43,399 bases of DNA from Bacteroidota bacterium (GCA_023386235.1 JAEWKC010000042.1:1-43399), one strand, 5' to 3'. Shown: positions 1 through 8,339, counted from the stretch's first letter. A program made the numbers and translations. The notes: a model not told the origin generated them from the letters alone.

Positions 1-121
1 AGGATTACTGATTGGTTTTTTGGCTGTCATAATAAATCAAATTTAATTATTTTTTTGTTCTGTTTATTATGAAAACACTATCTTAGTTCTGAACTAAATC
101 AGTACACTTTTTGCTGACGAT

Positions 122-430
122 TTACACAGCTCTGATTGCCAGTGCAGCTCCAGCAGAATGACCGTAAACTATTGGGGGATTTTTACATAATTTAAAAATG
201 GCTTCTACATCCTGCAATTCTGTTTCTACCGTATGAATTGTTGAAGAACTACTTTTACCTCTGTTTCTTCTGTCAAAGTTGATTACTGTAAACTCTTTGG
301 AAAGTTCAGAAGCAAGAGGAATGTACATTTGGTGGTCTGCCAAAGAGCCGCCAATTATTATTAGTTCTGTACCACTGCCTGTTTTTTCATAGGCTATTTC
401 GGTTTTGTCTTTTGAATTGATATAGTTCAT
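122..430 (-). pseudogene. Truncated alpha/beta hydrolase
   Basis: This 102-codon reading frame has the N-terminal half of an alpha/beta hydrolase. It shows the oxyanion-type stretch IIGGSLAD, a DRRNRG stretch after the fourth strand, and the nucleophile elbow GHSAGA near the C-terminus. Family members usually have 230-280 residues, so the part carrying the catalytic Asp and His is missing. Translation stops at a TAA ten residues after the nucleophile, and I found no clear continuation in another frame down to position 1. It lies just downstream of an intact hydrolase of the same fold but different sequence. The start ATG at 430 is plausible. A remnant is far more likely than a working enzyme. 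Confidence 0.7.
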
Positions 431-438
431 AATTATAT

Positions 439-1407
439 CTATTTAGTTACTAATAAGATTCCTTCAATGATTTCTGGGATTATGGCATCAGGCAAATCAT
501 GTCCCATTCCTGGAATTATGACTAATTTACTATTAGGAACTGTATTCGCGACCTCTTTACCTGCTTCCACGTTCACTACTGGGTCTGCATCGCCATGTAT
601 TACTACAACAGGGATTTTGATATCCTTTAGTTGCTGTCTTCTATCACAATTATCACCAATGATAACCGCCGCTGCCTGTCTTGCAAACCCTGAAGGGTTC
701 CATGACCTTTGAATACTTTTTTTTGCTCTATCTTTTAAAACAGTATCATCAGTTGGATAGTCTGGACTTCCAATCGCCTTATATATTGTGAAAAAATAAT
801 TTGTGAGTGTTTCAACATCATCCGTCATTGGTGGAGGTGTAGCCATGATTTGTAATACTTCGGGATTGCCCTTTTGTGCCTGTGGATTTCCTGATGATGC
901 CATTATTGAAGTAAGAGAAAGTGTTTTGTCTGGAAAGTTAAATGCTATAAGCTGTGCAATTGCTCCACCCATTGAAACTCCAACAATATGAGCTTTTTCG
1001 ATATTAAGTACATTTAATAACCCTACTGCATCAGTGGCCATATCGTTTAGCGTATATGGGAGATTAACCTCATTACAAGTGCCTATTTTAGGAAAGATGT
1101 TTGCCCAATCTGGCATGCCGAGTGAATCTAGTTTAGAGGATAAGCCCACATCCCGATTGTCAAATCGGATGACGTGATACCCTTTTTCTGCCAATTGTTC
1201 GCACAATTCAACTGGCCAACCTGTTAGTTGTACACCTGTTCCTTGAATCAACAGGATAGTTTCATTATTTATTGAACCGAAACTTTCATAGGCAATTTTA
1301 ATATTATTGGTATTAATGATACCCGATTTATTTTGTGCACTTGTATGGTATGTTGCCGACAATAAAAGCATAACTATTATGCTGAATTTTATGGAAATTC
1401 TCTTCAT
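439..1407 (-). CDS. Secreted alpha/beta hydrolase
   Basis: This is a complete alpha/beta hydrolase, likely an esterase or lactonase-type enzyme; the substrate cannot be read from the sequence. The protein begins with a basic, hydrophobic signal peptide ending near TSAQ, so export to the periplasm is expected. The core carries the oxyanion segment QGTGVQLTGW, the strand-4 motif RFDNRDVG, the nucleophile elbow GVSMGG and a late GMGHDLP that supplies the catalytic His. I chose the ATG at 1407 because it directly precedes the signal peptide. An in-frame ATG at 1452 would add 15 residues and overlap the end of the upstream membrane-protein gene. It is probably co-transcribed with that gene and the sigma factor before it. 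Confidence 0.85.
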   Translation of the reverse strand: MKRISIKFSIIVMLLLSATYHTSAQNKSGIINTNNIKIAYESFGSINNETILLIQGTGVQLTGWPVELCEQLAEKGYHVIRFDNRDVGLSSKLDSLGMPDWANIFPKIGTCNEVNLPYTLNDMATDAVGLLNVLNIEKAHIVGVSMGGAIAQLIAFNFPDKTLSLTSIMASSGNPQAQKGNPEVLQIMATPPPMTDDVETLTNYFFTIYKAIGSPDYPTDDTVLKDRAKKSIQRSWNPSGFARQAAAVIIGDNCDRRQQLKDIKIPVVVIHGDADPVVNVEAGKEVANTVPNSKLVIIPGMGHDLPDAIIPEIIEGILLVTK

Positions 1408-1429
1408 CATATTTAAATATTTATTACTA

Positions 1430-2053
1430 TTAATCACCTTTTGTAAATTCATTTATTGTTTCATCAATTTGATTTAATGGTTCTTTGAAGCTTTTTTTGT
1501 TTTGCCATCTAATGAGTACATACCATATAAGTGTACTACTTATAAAAATTAGTGTAGCGACCATCCATTTATAACTACTATTAAGGTTAACAAGCTTTTG
1601 AAAGGAAATGATTGCTAGAATAGCACTACTAACCGGAACCAATACCCACTCATATCTTTTTTTGAACTTATAAAAACTTTCAAGATAATATTTGTGCTCT
1701 TGAAGAAACTGTTTTATGGATGAACCAGAATTATTATTGAGTTTTTTAACTGCGATTGCTTTGTATTTTTTTAATAGTATAGCTGTAAATGGAACAAATA
1801 GGATGATAACAATTAAACATGACCATAGAATGGTGTCGCTAAATAATGATTTTACGAACAGATGGCTAAATATTGCGTATACCGCAAGTTGTAAAATAAA
1901 TGATGTCCAAAAATATTTCATTACTGTGTTTTTGTGCAGTTTAATTCTATTATTGATAACCGTTTCAATGGTATTTTCATCATACGGTTGCAAGTTTTCA
2001 ACCTTGTTATGCTCGCATTCCCACATTTGTTTTATGTCCTCAAAATTTTTCAT
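1430..2053 (-). CDS. Membrane protein downstream of ECF sigma factor
   Basis: The 207-residue protein has a charged N-terminal stretch of about 45 residues followed by four hydrophobic segments arranged as two pairs (about residues 47-68, 75-95, 138-155 and 163-180) and a charged tail. I do not recognise a named family. It starts 8 bp after the ECF sigma factor gene on the same strand. Such partners are often anti-sigma factors or small membrane proteins of the same unit, so an anti-sigma role is possible, although no zinc-binding anti-sigma motif is visible. The N-terminal ~45 residues would be the cytoplasmic part available to bind sigma. Confidence 0.6.
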   Translation of the reverse strand: MKNFEDIKQMWECEHNKVENLQPYDENTIETVINNRIKLHKNTVMKYFWTSFILQLAVYAIFSHLFVKSLFSDTILWSCLIVIILFVPFTAILLKKYKAIAVKKLNNNSGSSIKQFLQEHKYYLESFYKFKKRYEWVLVPVSSAILAIISFQKLVNLNSSYKWMVATLIFISSTLIWYVLIRWQNKKSFKEPLNQIDETINEFTKGD

Positions 2054-2061
2054 CAGTTTCC

Positions 2062-2553
2062 TTATTTTTTATTAAAATTACTCTCAATTTCCCTTTTTAT
2101 TCGTACCAATCTTACACTAACATTTGATTTGGAAAGACCAGTGAGACTCGCAATTTCTTCATACGTCATATTTTCCAGATATAGCAATATAATTGCCTTG
2201 TTTAGTTTTGTTAGTTTAGAGATGCATTGCATTAATAAACTTATAGATTCCTCTAGATTATCTTCTTCAATAATTTCAATCTGGTCTTGCACGTATGGAA
2301 CTGTATGGACTATTCTTTTTCTACTTTTTCTGCTGTAGGTCAACGCTGTATTAATACATACGCTGTACATCCATGTAGAAAATTTTGAACTTCCATTGAA
2401 ACGTGGAAATGAATGCCATAGTTGGTACATCATTTCTTGAATGACGTCTTCTTGGTCCTCTTTAATATCAAAATAGATTTTACTTACTTTATGAAGAATG
2501 CCAATATTCTGATTTATTTGAGTTAGAAAAGATTTGCTCAACTGATTATCCAT
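2062..2553 (-). CDS. ECF-type RNA polymerase sigma factor
   Basis: The protein directs RNA polymerase to a small regulon. Region 2 is visible around EDVIQEMMYQLWHSF and the segment KFSTWMYSVCINTAL. Region 4 shows the helix-turn-helix MTYEEIASLTGLSKSNVSVRL near residues 128-150. At about 163 residues the length is normal for group-4 sigma factors. The ATG at 2553 is preferred over a TTG one codon earlier. It is the first gene of a likely unit with the membrane protein and the secreted hydrolase downstream. Its targets are unknown; many ECF systems act on their own operon. Confidence 0.88.
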   Translation of the reverse strand: MDNQLSKSFLTQINQNIGILHKVSKIYFDIKEDQEDVIQEMMYQLWHSFPRFNGSSKFSTWMYSVCINTALTYSRKSRKRIVHTVPYVQDQIEIIEEDNLEESISLLMQCISKLTKLNKAIILLYLENMTYEEIASLTGLSKSNVSVRLVRIKREIESNFNKK

Positions 2554-2749
2554 CAATTTCTTTACTTTGTTTGTGTTACTTTTATTATTAGTAACAATTG
2601 AGACTGAAAAACTACAAATTGTGCTATTTTTTATTAAAAACTGAATGACACAAGCTTAAAAAACAGTTTCGGACACTTATGAATGAAACCTTGATAGATT
2701 GATACTACCAAGGTTTTCTATAAGGAAATAATTTTGGGTTAACGTTTTG

Positions 2750-3634
2750 TTATTGAATATTTTGAAATAATTCCACATAATTTCCTTCTGTATCTTTTAT
2801 TAAGACAAAAACACCATTTAATGATTTCATAATTATTTTATCAGTTACTAGTTGTCCACCTGCTTTTTTAACTTTAGCAATTGCCGCGTCTAAATCATCA
2901 ACTTCGATAAGTACAGCTGGTGTTGGCAAACCTATTTCACGCTTAACAATACAGCCGTTAACGACACCTTTTTTATATGAAATATAATTTTCATCACTAG
3001 TGCTATTTAGAGCTACATGGAAAGAAAAAGTGTCATTTGCTTCTTTTGTTTCAGGCTCAATTTTCCAATTAAATGCTTCTTCATAGAATTTGGATGCTCT
3101 TTTGATATCATCTGACGGAATGCTAAACCATGTTACCTTATTAGCTTTTAATTCTATACCATCGGATTCTACTGGGACAGTGTATTTAACTATGTCAATT
3201 CCAATACCGTTTGGGTCTGTTATAGCAAAATGCCTGTCTCCCCAAGGTTCGTCTCTTATGTCAATACTAATTTCTATACCTTTTAATTTAAATTCTTTAT
3301 AAACCTCATCTACATTTTCTACTTCTATGGTCAAATACATTCCTTCTCCTGAAAAAGGTTTTTGAAAAAGTGGTTGTTGACTTGGATGATTAGGCAGCAG
3401 AAAACTTAATTCCGTTTCTTTATTGGGTGTATGTAATAAAAGATAAAATTCATTTTCAAAAGTTAGTCCAAAGCCAAGATTTTTAGTGTAAAATTCTTTG
3501 GTTTCTTCTATTTTATTTGTGATTATTCCGGCATTCATTTTCATGGTACTAATTGATTTAGAAATTGAAGAATTTTGCGATTGTGTGTTAAAGGACAATA
3601 ATAATGTCGCTATAATTAAAATGTGATTTCTCAT
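2750..3634 (-). CDS. Exported two-domain VOC (glyoxalase-fold) protein
   Basis: The 294-residue protein has a signal peptide ending near NTQSQ and two tandem vicinal-oxygen-chelate domains, roughly residues 28-150 and 163-293. The first ends in DPNGIGIDIVKY and the second in DTEGNYVELFQN; in both, an acidic residue sits where these folds place a metal ligand. VOC proteins include glyoxalases, dioxygenases and antibiotic-binding resistance proteins, and the substrate cannot be inferred. Export is unusual for this fold. It lies 11 bp downstream of another VOC gene on the same strand and is probably co-transcribed with it. Confidence 0.82.
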   Translation of the reverse strand: MRNHILIIATLLLSFNTQSQNSSISKSISTMKMNAGIITNKIEETKEFYTKNLGFGLTFENEFYLLLHTPNKETELSFLLPNHPSQQPLFQKPFSGEGMYLTIEVENVDEVYKEFKLKGIEISIDIRDEPWGDRHFAITDPNGIGIDIVKYTVPVESDGIELKANKVTWFSIPSDDIKRASKFYEEAFNWKIEPETKEANDTFSFHVALNSTSDENYISYKKGVVNGCIVKREIGLPTPAVLIEVDDLDAAIAKVKKAGGQLVTDKIIMKSLNGVFVLIKDTEGNYVELFQNIQ

Positions 3635-3645
3635 AACTTACAAAA

Positions 3646-4017
3646 TTATAGAGAGGTTATCCACCAAGTGTTTCCAAAGGGATCTTCCACACCACAAGTT
3701 CTACCATAATCTTGATCTGTCAGCGGCATAATTGTTTTTCCTTTTGCTTTCAATGCTTTATCGAATGTTTCATCTGCATCGTCAACATAAATGAATAAAT
3801 TGGCCGTTTGTTGTTTCCAATCTTCGGTAGCTTCACAGAACATAATTGTACTACCATTGATTTGAATTTCGGAATGCATAATTGTTTTCTTGTCTTCTCT
3901 CAAAGTTCTACTTGTTTCTTTAGCATCAAACACTGCTTGAGTAAAGTCTAAAAATTTATCTGCCTCATTAAGCATTAAATAAGGCATGATTGCTTGGTGA
4001 CCATTAGGTAATCTCAT
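3646..4017 (-). CDS. PhnB-like VOC family protein
   Basis: This 123-residue protein is a single VOC domain of the PhnB/DUF1338-like sort. It opens with a typical MPYLMLNEADKFLDF beta-alpha unit and closes with GVEDPFGNTWWI, the characteristic DPxGNxW end of the family. Such proteins are cytoplasmic and form dimers. The function of this subgroup is mostly unknown and the name PhnB does not imply a phosphonate role. It lies 72 bp downstream of the AraC regulator and just upstream of the exported VOC protein, so it may belong to a small detoxification cluster controlled by that regulator. Confidence 0.82.
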   Translation of the reverse strand: MRLPNGHQAIMPYLMLNEADKFLDFTQAVFDAKETSRTLREDKKTIMHSEIQINGSTIMFCEATEDWKQQTANLFIYVDDADETFDKALKAKGKTIMPLTDQDYGRTCGVEDPFGNTWWITSL

Positions 4018-4089
4018 AATTAAATGTTTTAAAGTTTAACATTACAATATTACTATGATAAAGAAATCAAAAATTGTATGCTTGCGACA

Positions 4090-4902
4090 TTATTCAGTTT
4101 CTCTCCAATCAGTACCTTCACCATTATTAAAAAAATATTCTTTTGGAGTATAGCCTGAAAACTCTTTGAATTCTCTTATAAAATGAGATTGGTCTGCATA
4201 GCCTGCATCTAAAGCAATTTGGGTTAATGTTTTACTGGCATTACCGTAATCTTTAAGAGCATTTTGAAACCTTGTTATTCGAGCAAATACCTTTGGACTA
4301 AAGCCTGAAAATTCTTTAAAATTTCTTTCAAATTGTCTTCTTGATAAAAAGTTTTTTTCTGCTAGTGTGTCAATGTCAATAAAGCCATTTGAGTGTATAA
4401 TACTGTTGATGGTTTCAAAAACACCAGGTTTTGAATTGGTTGATAAAAGCAATTTATTCTCTAGAAATCTTGTTATGATTTCAATCCTTTGTTCTGTATT
4501 TTTCGCCAAATTTATTTTTTCTTCAAGGCCGTTTTCATTTTTTCCAAGCAAGGTTTTTAAATCTACGGATTGGTTTGATATTTCTGAAGCTGGAATACCG
4601 AATAATTGATTGATGGCAAATGGATATAGATATACACCAAAAATTCCGAAGTTTTGATTGATACTATATCTTCTCATTTTTTGTGTTTGACCTTCTAAAC
4701 CAGCTGAAAAAGATTTCACAGTTTCTGCTTCGGAAATGAGTTCATCAAAAACACCTTTATAATGAAAAATAAAATCAGCCGACCCATCTGCCATACATCT
4801 GTGTACGTAAGCTTTATCGTTTGAGGCATCTCCTTCGAGAACCCAGAAGTGCCTTACATATTTTTCTAAAGAGCTAGGTGGTGGTATTGTACGGTAAATC
4901 AT
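4090..4902 (-). CDS. AraC family transcriptional regulator
   Basis: This is a DNA-binding regulator of 270 residues. The N-terminal half (about 1-150) resembles the DUF6597 sensory domain found in Bacteroidota AraC proteins, beginning with PPPSSLEKYVRHFWVLEG. The C-terminal ~100 residues form the double helix-turn-helix, including FLSRRQFERNFKEFSG and ALDAGYADQSHFIREFKEFSG-like repeats followed by the usual TPKEY end. It lies 2 bp from the VOC gene upstream on the same strand, so the two are almost certainly co-transcribed. A role in sensing a small toxic compound handled by the neighbouring VOC proteins is a reasonable inference. Confidence 0.9.
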   Translation of the reverse strand: MIYRTIPPPSSLEKYVRHFWVLEGDASNDKAYVHRCMADGSADFIFHYKGVFDELISEAETVKSFSAGLEGQTQKMRRYSINQNFGIFGVYLYPFAINQLFGIPASEISNQSVDLKTLLGKNENGLEEKINLAKNTEQRIEIITRFLENKLLLSTNSKPGVFETINSIIHSNGFIDIDTLAEKNFLSRRQFERNFKEFSGFSPKVFARITRFQNALKDYGNASKTLTQIALDAGYADQSHFIREFKEFSGYTPKEYFFNNGEGTDWRETE

Positions 4903-4904
4903 TG

Positions 4905-5312
4905 CTATTCTTTCTTTGGAAATTTATTTAAATCTAAAAAAATGATGCCCCATGTATGACCGTCAAAATCTTCGATGGTTCTAACTTGCATAAACCCTTC
5001 ATCAATCATTGGAATGGATTCAATAGCACCTGCTTTTAAACCACTTTCAACAATCTCATTTACTTTATCCAAACTTTCCACAGGAAGGGTATATGATGAA
5101 GCTTGATATTTTTTTGGATTGGGTATTTCTTTTTTTATGTAGGAACGAAACATTTTTTCTGATTGAAGCATGATGTATATTTGGTCGCTCCATACCATGC
5201 ACTTTTGATTGTCGTCTGTAAAAAATGGCTTTATAGTAAAACCTAATTGCAAATAGAGCTTCATTGACTTTTCTATATCCTGTACTGGTAAATTGATAAA
5301 TATTTGTTTCAT
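4905..5312 (-). CDS. VOC family protein (glyoxalase/extradiol-like)
   Basis: This is a single VOC domain of 135 residues. It begins with a first-strand unit, IFINLPVQDIEKSMKLYLQLG, and ends with TIEDFDGHTWGIIFLD, where the HTW motif is typical of the so-called lactoylglutathione lyase relatives in Bacteroidota. The true substrate is unknown. It lies 12 bp downstream of the broken SRPBCC gene and 2 bp upstream of the AraC gene on the same strand, so it forms part of the arr-SRPBCC-VOC-AraC run. Confidence 0.82.
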   Translation of the reverse strand: MKQIFINLPVQDIEKSMKLYLQLGFTIKPFFTDDNQKCMVWSDQIYIMLQSEKMFRSYIKKEIPNPKKYQASSYTLPVESLDKVNEIVESGLKAGAIESIPMIDEGFMQVRTIEDFDGHTWGIIFLDLNKFPKKE

Positions 5313-5324
5313 CTTGCTTGCTAT

Positions 5325-5786
5325 TTAGTTTTCTAATTTAAAAGGTAGTCCAATGTTAGTTTCTGTGAATTGTTTAAAACTATTTAGAAATGATTCCCAA
5401 CCCTGTTGACAAATAGAATAGCAAGCTACTTCTGGAGTTAAACCGAAGTGGGTTAAGGTTATTTTTGTACTTTCATTGTCGTTTAGTAATTCCCAAACAA
5501 TTTTAGTGTTTTTTCATTCGGTGTTGTTCTGTAATTCAGGTATATCAATTAGAGTATCAATACATAGCCAAACGATTTTTTCATTGGGAATTAGTTCTTG
5601 AACTTTCATAGTCTTAAACGTTGTACTAAACCGAACTGTGAATTCATCGTTTACCTTATCAGCTGAACCTTCAAAATCTTCTGTCCACCATTTTGGTATT
5701 TGTTGTGTTATAGCTTGGAAAACACTCTTTATGTTTTTCTTGACAAGAAATGTATATTGATAATCTGTTTTTATTAAATTATTCAT
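5325..5786 (-). pseudogene. SRPBCC/AHSA1-domain protein interrupted by an in-frame TGA
   Basis: The frame from the ATG at 5786 to the TAA at 5325-5327 encodes a typical START/AHSA1-like domain of about 150 residues (DYQYTFLVKKNIKSVFQAIT, KWWTEDFEGSAD, LIPNEKIVWLC). A TGA at 5514-5516 interrupts it. Reading straight through, the same frame continues KNTKIVWELLNDNESTKI and THFGLTPEVACYSICQQGW, which completes the domain. Homologues usually have Trp just before that segment, so the lesion looks like TGG changed to TGA. The gene overlaps the end of arr if translated from a weak upstream start, but ATG 5786 fits the domain best. Most likely a recent nonsense mutation; readthrough cannot be excluded. 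Confidence 0.8.
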
Positions 5787-5805
5787 GAGTACTTGTTTAA
5801 TTAGA

Positions 5806-6252
5806 TTAATCATTTAAAGAATGAATTCCTTGGGCATCAAGTTTTGCTATTCCTTCCTTCATTGCATTGACTTGTTCGGTAGAGTGACCTTGCCAAACTG
5901 TAACTTCTCCCACAACCTTAAAGGGATGAATAGAACGATAGGACATTGATGGGTTACCAGGAAACTTTTGGTCGGTAAGGTCTGGGTCGTTTTCAATCTC
6001 TCCTGTGGGTTCCACCAAATAAATTCTTTCGCGACCTGTTCCTAAAGCTAATTCAGCACCCCAAACAGCCGCATCTAAAGTTGATGTAAGAAAAATATAT
6101 TTAGCGTTTTTTTGTTTACCAAAGTTTGAATTATACCCAACTTCAATTAGGTCTCCAAGCTGTAAATCGGCCTTTGTGCCATGAAAGTAGGTTTGTTTTA
6201 ATGGTGTGTGTGCTGTCTTGGTAAATTTGAATTCGATATTGTTTTTTTCCAT
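5806..6252 (-). CDS. arr: Rifampin ADP-ribosyltransferase
   Basis: This enzyme inactivates rifamycins by transferring ADP-ribose from NAD+ to the ansa-chain hydroxyl. The 148 residues match the Arr family in length and layout: TYFHGTKADL at residues 21-30, the YIFLTSTLDAAVWGAELA segment, the EPTGEIENDPDLT stretch and GNPSMSYRSIHPFKVVGEV. It lies 11 bp downstream of a MarR regulator on the same strand, so induction through that regulator is plausible. I see no truncation and no missing core motif. Arr genes are often carried on mobile elements, which fits the setting. Confidence 0.93.
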   Translation of the reverse strand: MEKNNIEFKFTKTAHTPLKQTYFHGTKADLQLGDLIEVGYNSNFGKQKNAKYIFLTSTLDAAVWGAELALGTGRERIYLVEPTGEIENDPDLTDQKFPGNPSMSYRSIHPFKVVGEVTVWQGHSTEQVNAMKEGIAKLDAQGIHSLND

Positions 6253-6263
6253 TTTTGATATAA

Positions 6264-6713
6264 TTATTTGAGTTTATTAATTGTTTCATTTGCTAACAAA
6301 AGTGCTTTTGAGAGGTACGATTCGATAATATCTATTTCATCATTTGAGAAAGAGGCAATTAATTTTTCTGATTCTTCTTGAAATGGTTTGTAAAATGGTT
6401 CAAAAAGATTCATTATTTTTTTGGTGTCTGGTACAATTACAACTTTTCTTCTGTCGGTTGCATCAAACTCTCTCTTTACAAGTTTTTTCTTTTCAAACCT
6501 GTCAATTAAACCAGTAATTGCACCCGTAGTTAAACCGGTTAATGTTGCTAAATCACCTGCTGTTAATTTTCCTCTCTGAAGAAAAAATCCTAAATACTTA
6601 TGGTCTGTACTTGAAAATCCAATTTTTTTTGCAATAGTCTCGTGCATCTGAATGGATGAGTATGCATATTGCTGACTTAACTTTCTTAAATTTATCACTT
6701 TATCATTATTCAT
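6264..6713 (-). CDS. MarR family transcriptional regulator
   Basis: This 149-residue winged-helix regulator has the MarR layout: a dimerisation helix, the recognition segment KLTAGDLATLTGLTTGAITGLIDRFEKKKLV, the wing DATDRRKVVIV and C-terminal dimerisation helices. It is the first gene of the arr unit and probably represses it until a ligand is bound. A Bacteroidota-type promoter lies upstream, with a short palindrome (TTATT-T-AATAA, 6722-6732) between the promoter and the start codon. That is a sensible position for an autoregulatory operator. The ligand is not evident. Confidence 0.9.
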   Translation of the reverse strand: MNNDKVINLRKLSQQYAYSSIQMHETIAKKIGFSSTDHKYLGFFLQRGKLTAGDLATLTGLTTGAITGLIDRFEKKKLVKREFDATDRRKVVIVPDTKKIMNLFEPFYKPFQEESEKLIASFSNDEIDIIESYLSKALLLANETINKLK

Positions 6714-6721
6714 ATTATATC

Positions 6722-6771
6722 TTATTTAATAAGTATCTTACTTGCAAAGATATTATAAAAATATGAATCAA
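6722..6771 (-). promoter_or_regulatory. Probable promoter and operator of the marR-arr unit
   Basis: Read on the minus strand, TATCTTTG (6752-6745) matches the Bacteroidota -7 consensus TAnnTTTG. A TTG lies at 6771-6769, about 19 nt upstream, close to the expected -33 spacing. Between this box and the start codon at 6713 lies TTATTTAATAA (6722-6732), a perfect 5-bp inverted repeat within a larger imperfect one. It could be the MarR operator. The assignment rests on pattern match and position only. Confidence 0.5.
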
Positions 6772-6851
6772 TCGTAAAAAAATTTTTCGATTTTTTTTCA
6801 AATCAATGAAAACTTGTTTTATTAAAATTGTATAAAAGCGACATTTCTTGC

Positions 6852-8090
6852 TTATCCCAATTTGGCATTAGGAGTAGTAAAAACAAATTTTTCTTTAAGG
6901 ATTTTCATATCATCACTTACTTTTCTGTCCAAAACTTTAGCATAATGCTGTGTAGTTCTTAAATTTTTATGTCCAAGCATTTTACTTACACTTTCAATAG
7001 GAACACCATTTGTAAGGGTTACAGTTGTGGCAAACGTGTGTCGAGCAATGTGAAAAGTTAGTTCTTTTTCAATCGCGCACACTCCAGCAATTTCTTTTAA
7101 ATAGGCATTCATTTTTTGGTTAGATAGGATAGGTAGGAGTCTATCTTCATTGATGCACAGTGGATGATTTTGGTATTTATCAATTATCATTTGAGTAACT
7201 GGAAGGATTGGGATTTTGGAAGCAGATTCAGTTTTCTGTCTGTGCGTAAAAATCCATTTTTCACCATCAATTCCGTAGCTTATATGCGACTTTGTTAAGT
7301 TTTTGACATCGATGTATGCCAAACCAGTAAAGCAACTAAAAAGGAATATATCACGAACAAGTGAAAGCCTTTCTGTTTTGAAGTCTTTTTCAATTATAGA
7401 TTGGATTTCAGCTTCAGTTAGATAAACTCGCTCTACTTCTTTGACTTTGGATTTATAGTTTGCAAATGGATTTTTATCTAACCAATCATTGGCCAAACAT
7501 ATCTTTATTATTTTATTGAAGTTTTTAATGTATTTAACAGCTGTATTGTTAGCACAGTTTCTAACGCTTCGTAACCAAAACTCGTAATCGGAGATAAAAG
7601 CATGGTCTATCTTGGTAATGTCGATATCTGAAATATTGTATTTCCATTGCATGAATTCAATGGTATGTTTTAATGATGTAGTGTAGCGTTCTAATGTTCC
7701 TGGAGCGTATTCTTTTCCAACCAATTCTTTGATTTTGTTGTTGTGGTCTTGGAAGATAGGAACAAGCATTCTTTGACGTTCTTCAGTACCAAGTAATTTA
7801 TTTTTGAAGTTTTCAATAGATAGGGTCTCGTTTCGGTGGAGTAGTTCCATTTGTGCATCTAATACTTTCGATTTCATTAAATCTAGGTAGCTATTGATTG
7901 AACGAGCTTCTTCCGTTGTACCTTTCATTTTAGCTAACTCGCTAGACCATTTTGATTTTTCTACAAACTTTTTGGTGCTAAACTCTAAACGTTTGCCGTC
8001 AACTGTTAATCTCACATAAACTGGAAGTAGTCCGTTTGAATTGGCTTTTGTGCTTTTAGCATAAAAGTGAAGTGTGATTTTTGTTTTCAT
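6852..8090 (-). CDS. Site-specific tyrosine recombinase (ICE/genomic-island integrase)
   Basis: The protein integrates and excises mobile DNA. Numbered from the ATG at 8090 (412 residues), it has an N-terminal arm-binding domain (about 1-90), a SAM-like core-binding domain (about 100-200) and a C-terminal catalytic domain. Visible active-site parts are HIARH (H347, R350), LGHKNLRTTQHY (H374, Tyr383) and a probable lysine in HRQKTE. The first catalytic arginine, normally in TGLR, is Ala258 (FTGLAYIDV). IntDOT of CTnDOT likewise lacks this arginine. A TTG four codons upstream is the only longer start. It is transcribed away from the IS element and the stem-loop at 8217. Confidence 0.92.
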   Translation of the reverse strand: MKTKITLHFYAKSTKANSNGLLPVYVRLTVDGKRLEFSTKKFVEKSKWSSELAKMKGTTEEARSINSYLDLMKSKVLDAQMELLHRNETLSIENFKNKLLGTEERQRMLVPIFQDHNNKIKELVGKEYAPGTLERYTTSLKHTIEFMQWKYNISDIDITKIDHAFISDYEFWLRSVRNCANNTAVKYIKNFNKIIKICLANDWLDKNPFANYKSKVKEVERVYLTEAEIQSIIEKDFKTERLSLVRDIFLFSCFTGLAYIDVKNLTKSHISYGIDGEKWIFTHRQKTESASKIPILPVTQMIIDKYQNHPLCINEDRLLPILSNQKMNAYLKEIAGVCAIEKELTFHIARHTFATTVTLTNGVPIESVSKMLGHKNLRTTQHYAKVLDRKVSDDMKILKEKFVFTTPNAKLG

Positions 8091-8216
8091 TGTGGTGACC
8101 AATTAATTATTATTCAATTTAAATTTCTTCTTCAAATCAAACAAGATGTTTACTGACTGAACGAGTTATTGAACATGTCGTTGAACCTAATGTTTGCAAG
8201 TGTTGAGGTAATTTAG

Positions 8217-8250
8217 CGAGACCCTAATTTTCAATTTTTCTAGGGTCTCG
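8217..8250. repeat. Perfect 10-bp stem-loop upstream of the integrase
   Basis: CGAGACCCTA (8217-8226) and TAGGGTCTCG (8241-8250) are exact reverse complements separated by 14 nt. The hairpin lies about 130 bp upstream of the integrase start and 56 bp before the IS1182 end. No clear T-run follows on the plus strand, so it may be a terminator for something to the right, an integrase/excisionase binding site, or part of an attachment region. A similar hairpin (CCCTGATTTT...TAGGG) is at 43108-43135. The rest of 8103-8305 shows nothing else. Confidence 0.6.
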
Positions 8251-8305
8251 ATTTTATCTCGATTTAAATAAGATTGAATGAATAATTTGGAATGTCTGCA
8301 AAAGA

Positions 8306-8339
8306 AAAGAAGCCGTCTCAATACTGAGGCGGTTTTTTT
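8306..8339. repeat. Left inverted end of the IS
   Basis: The end contains GCCGTCTCAATA and then TGAGGCGG plus seven Ts. The two halves can pair (with G-U pairs) as a hairpin followed by a T-run, so the terminus itself resembles an intrinsic terminator reading into the element. It matches the reverse complement of the right end over the first 18 bases and over the GAGGCGGTTTTTTT part, with a 6-base difference in the loop length. Confidence 0.75.

Noticed and set aside
8217..8250. 3' end of a tRNA or tmRNA as attachment site next to the integrase
   Set aside because: No CCA end, T-arm or anticodon arm could be fitted around the stem-loop.
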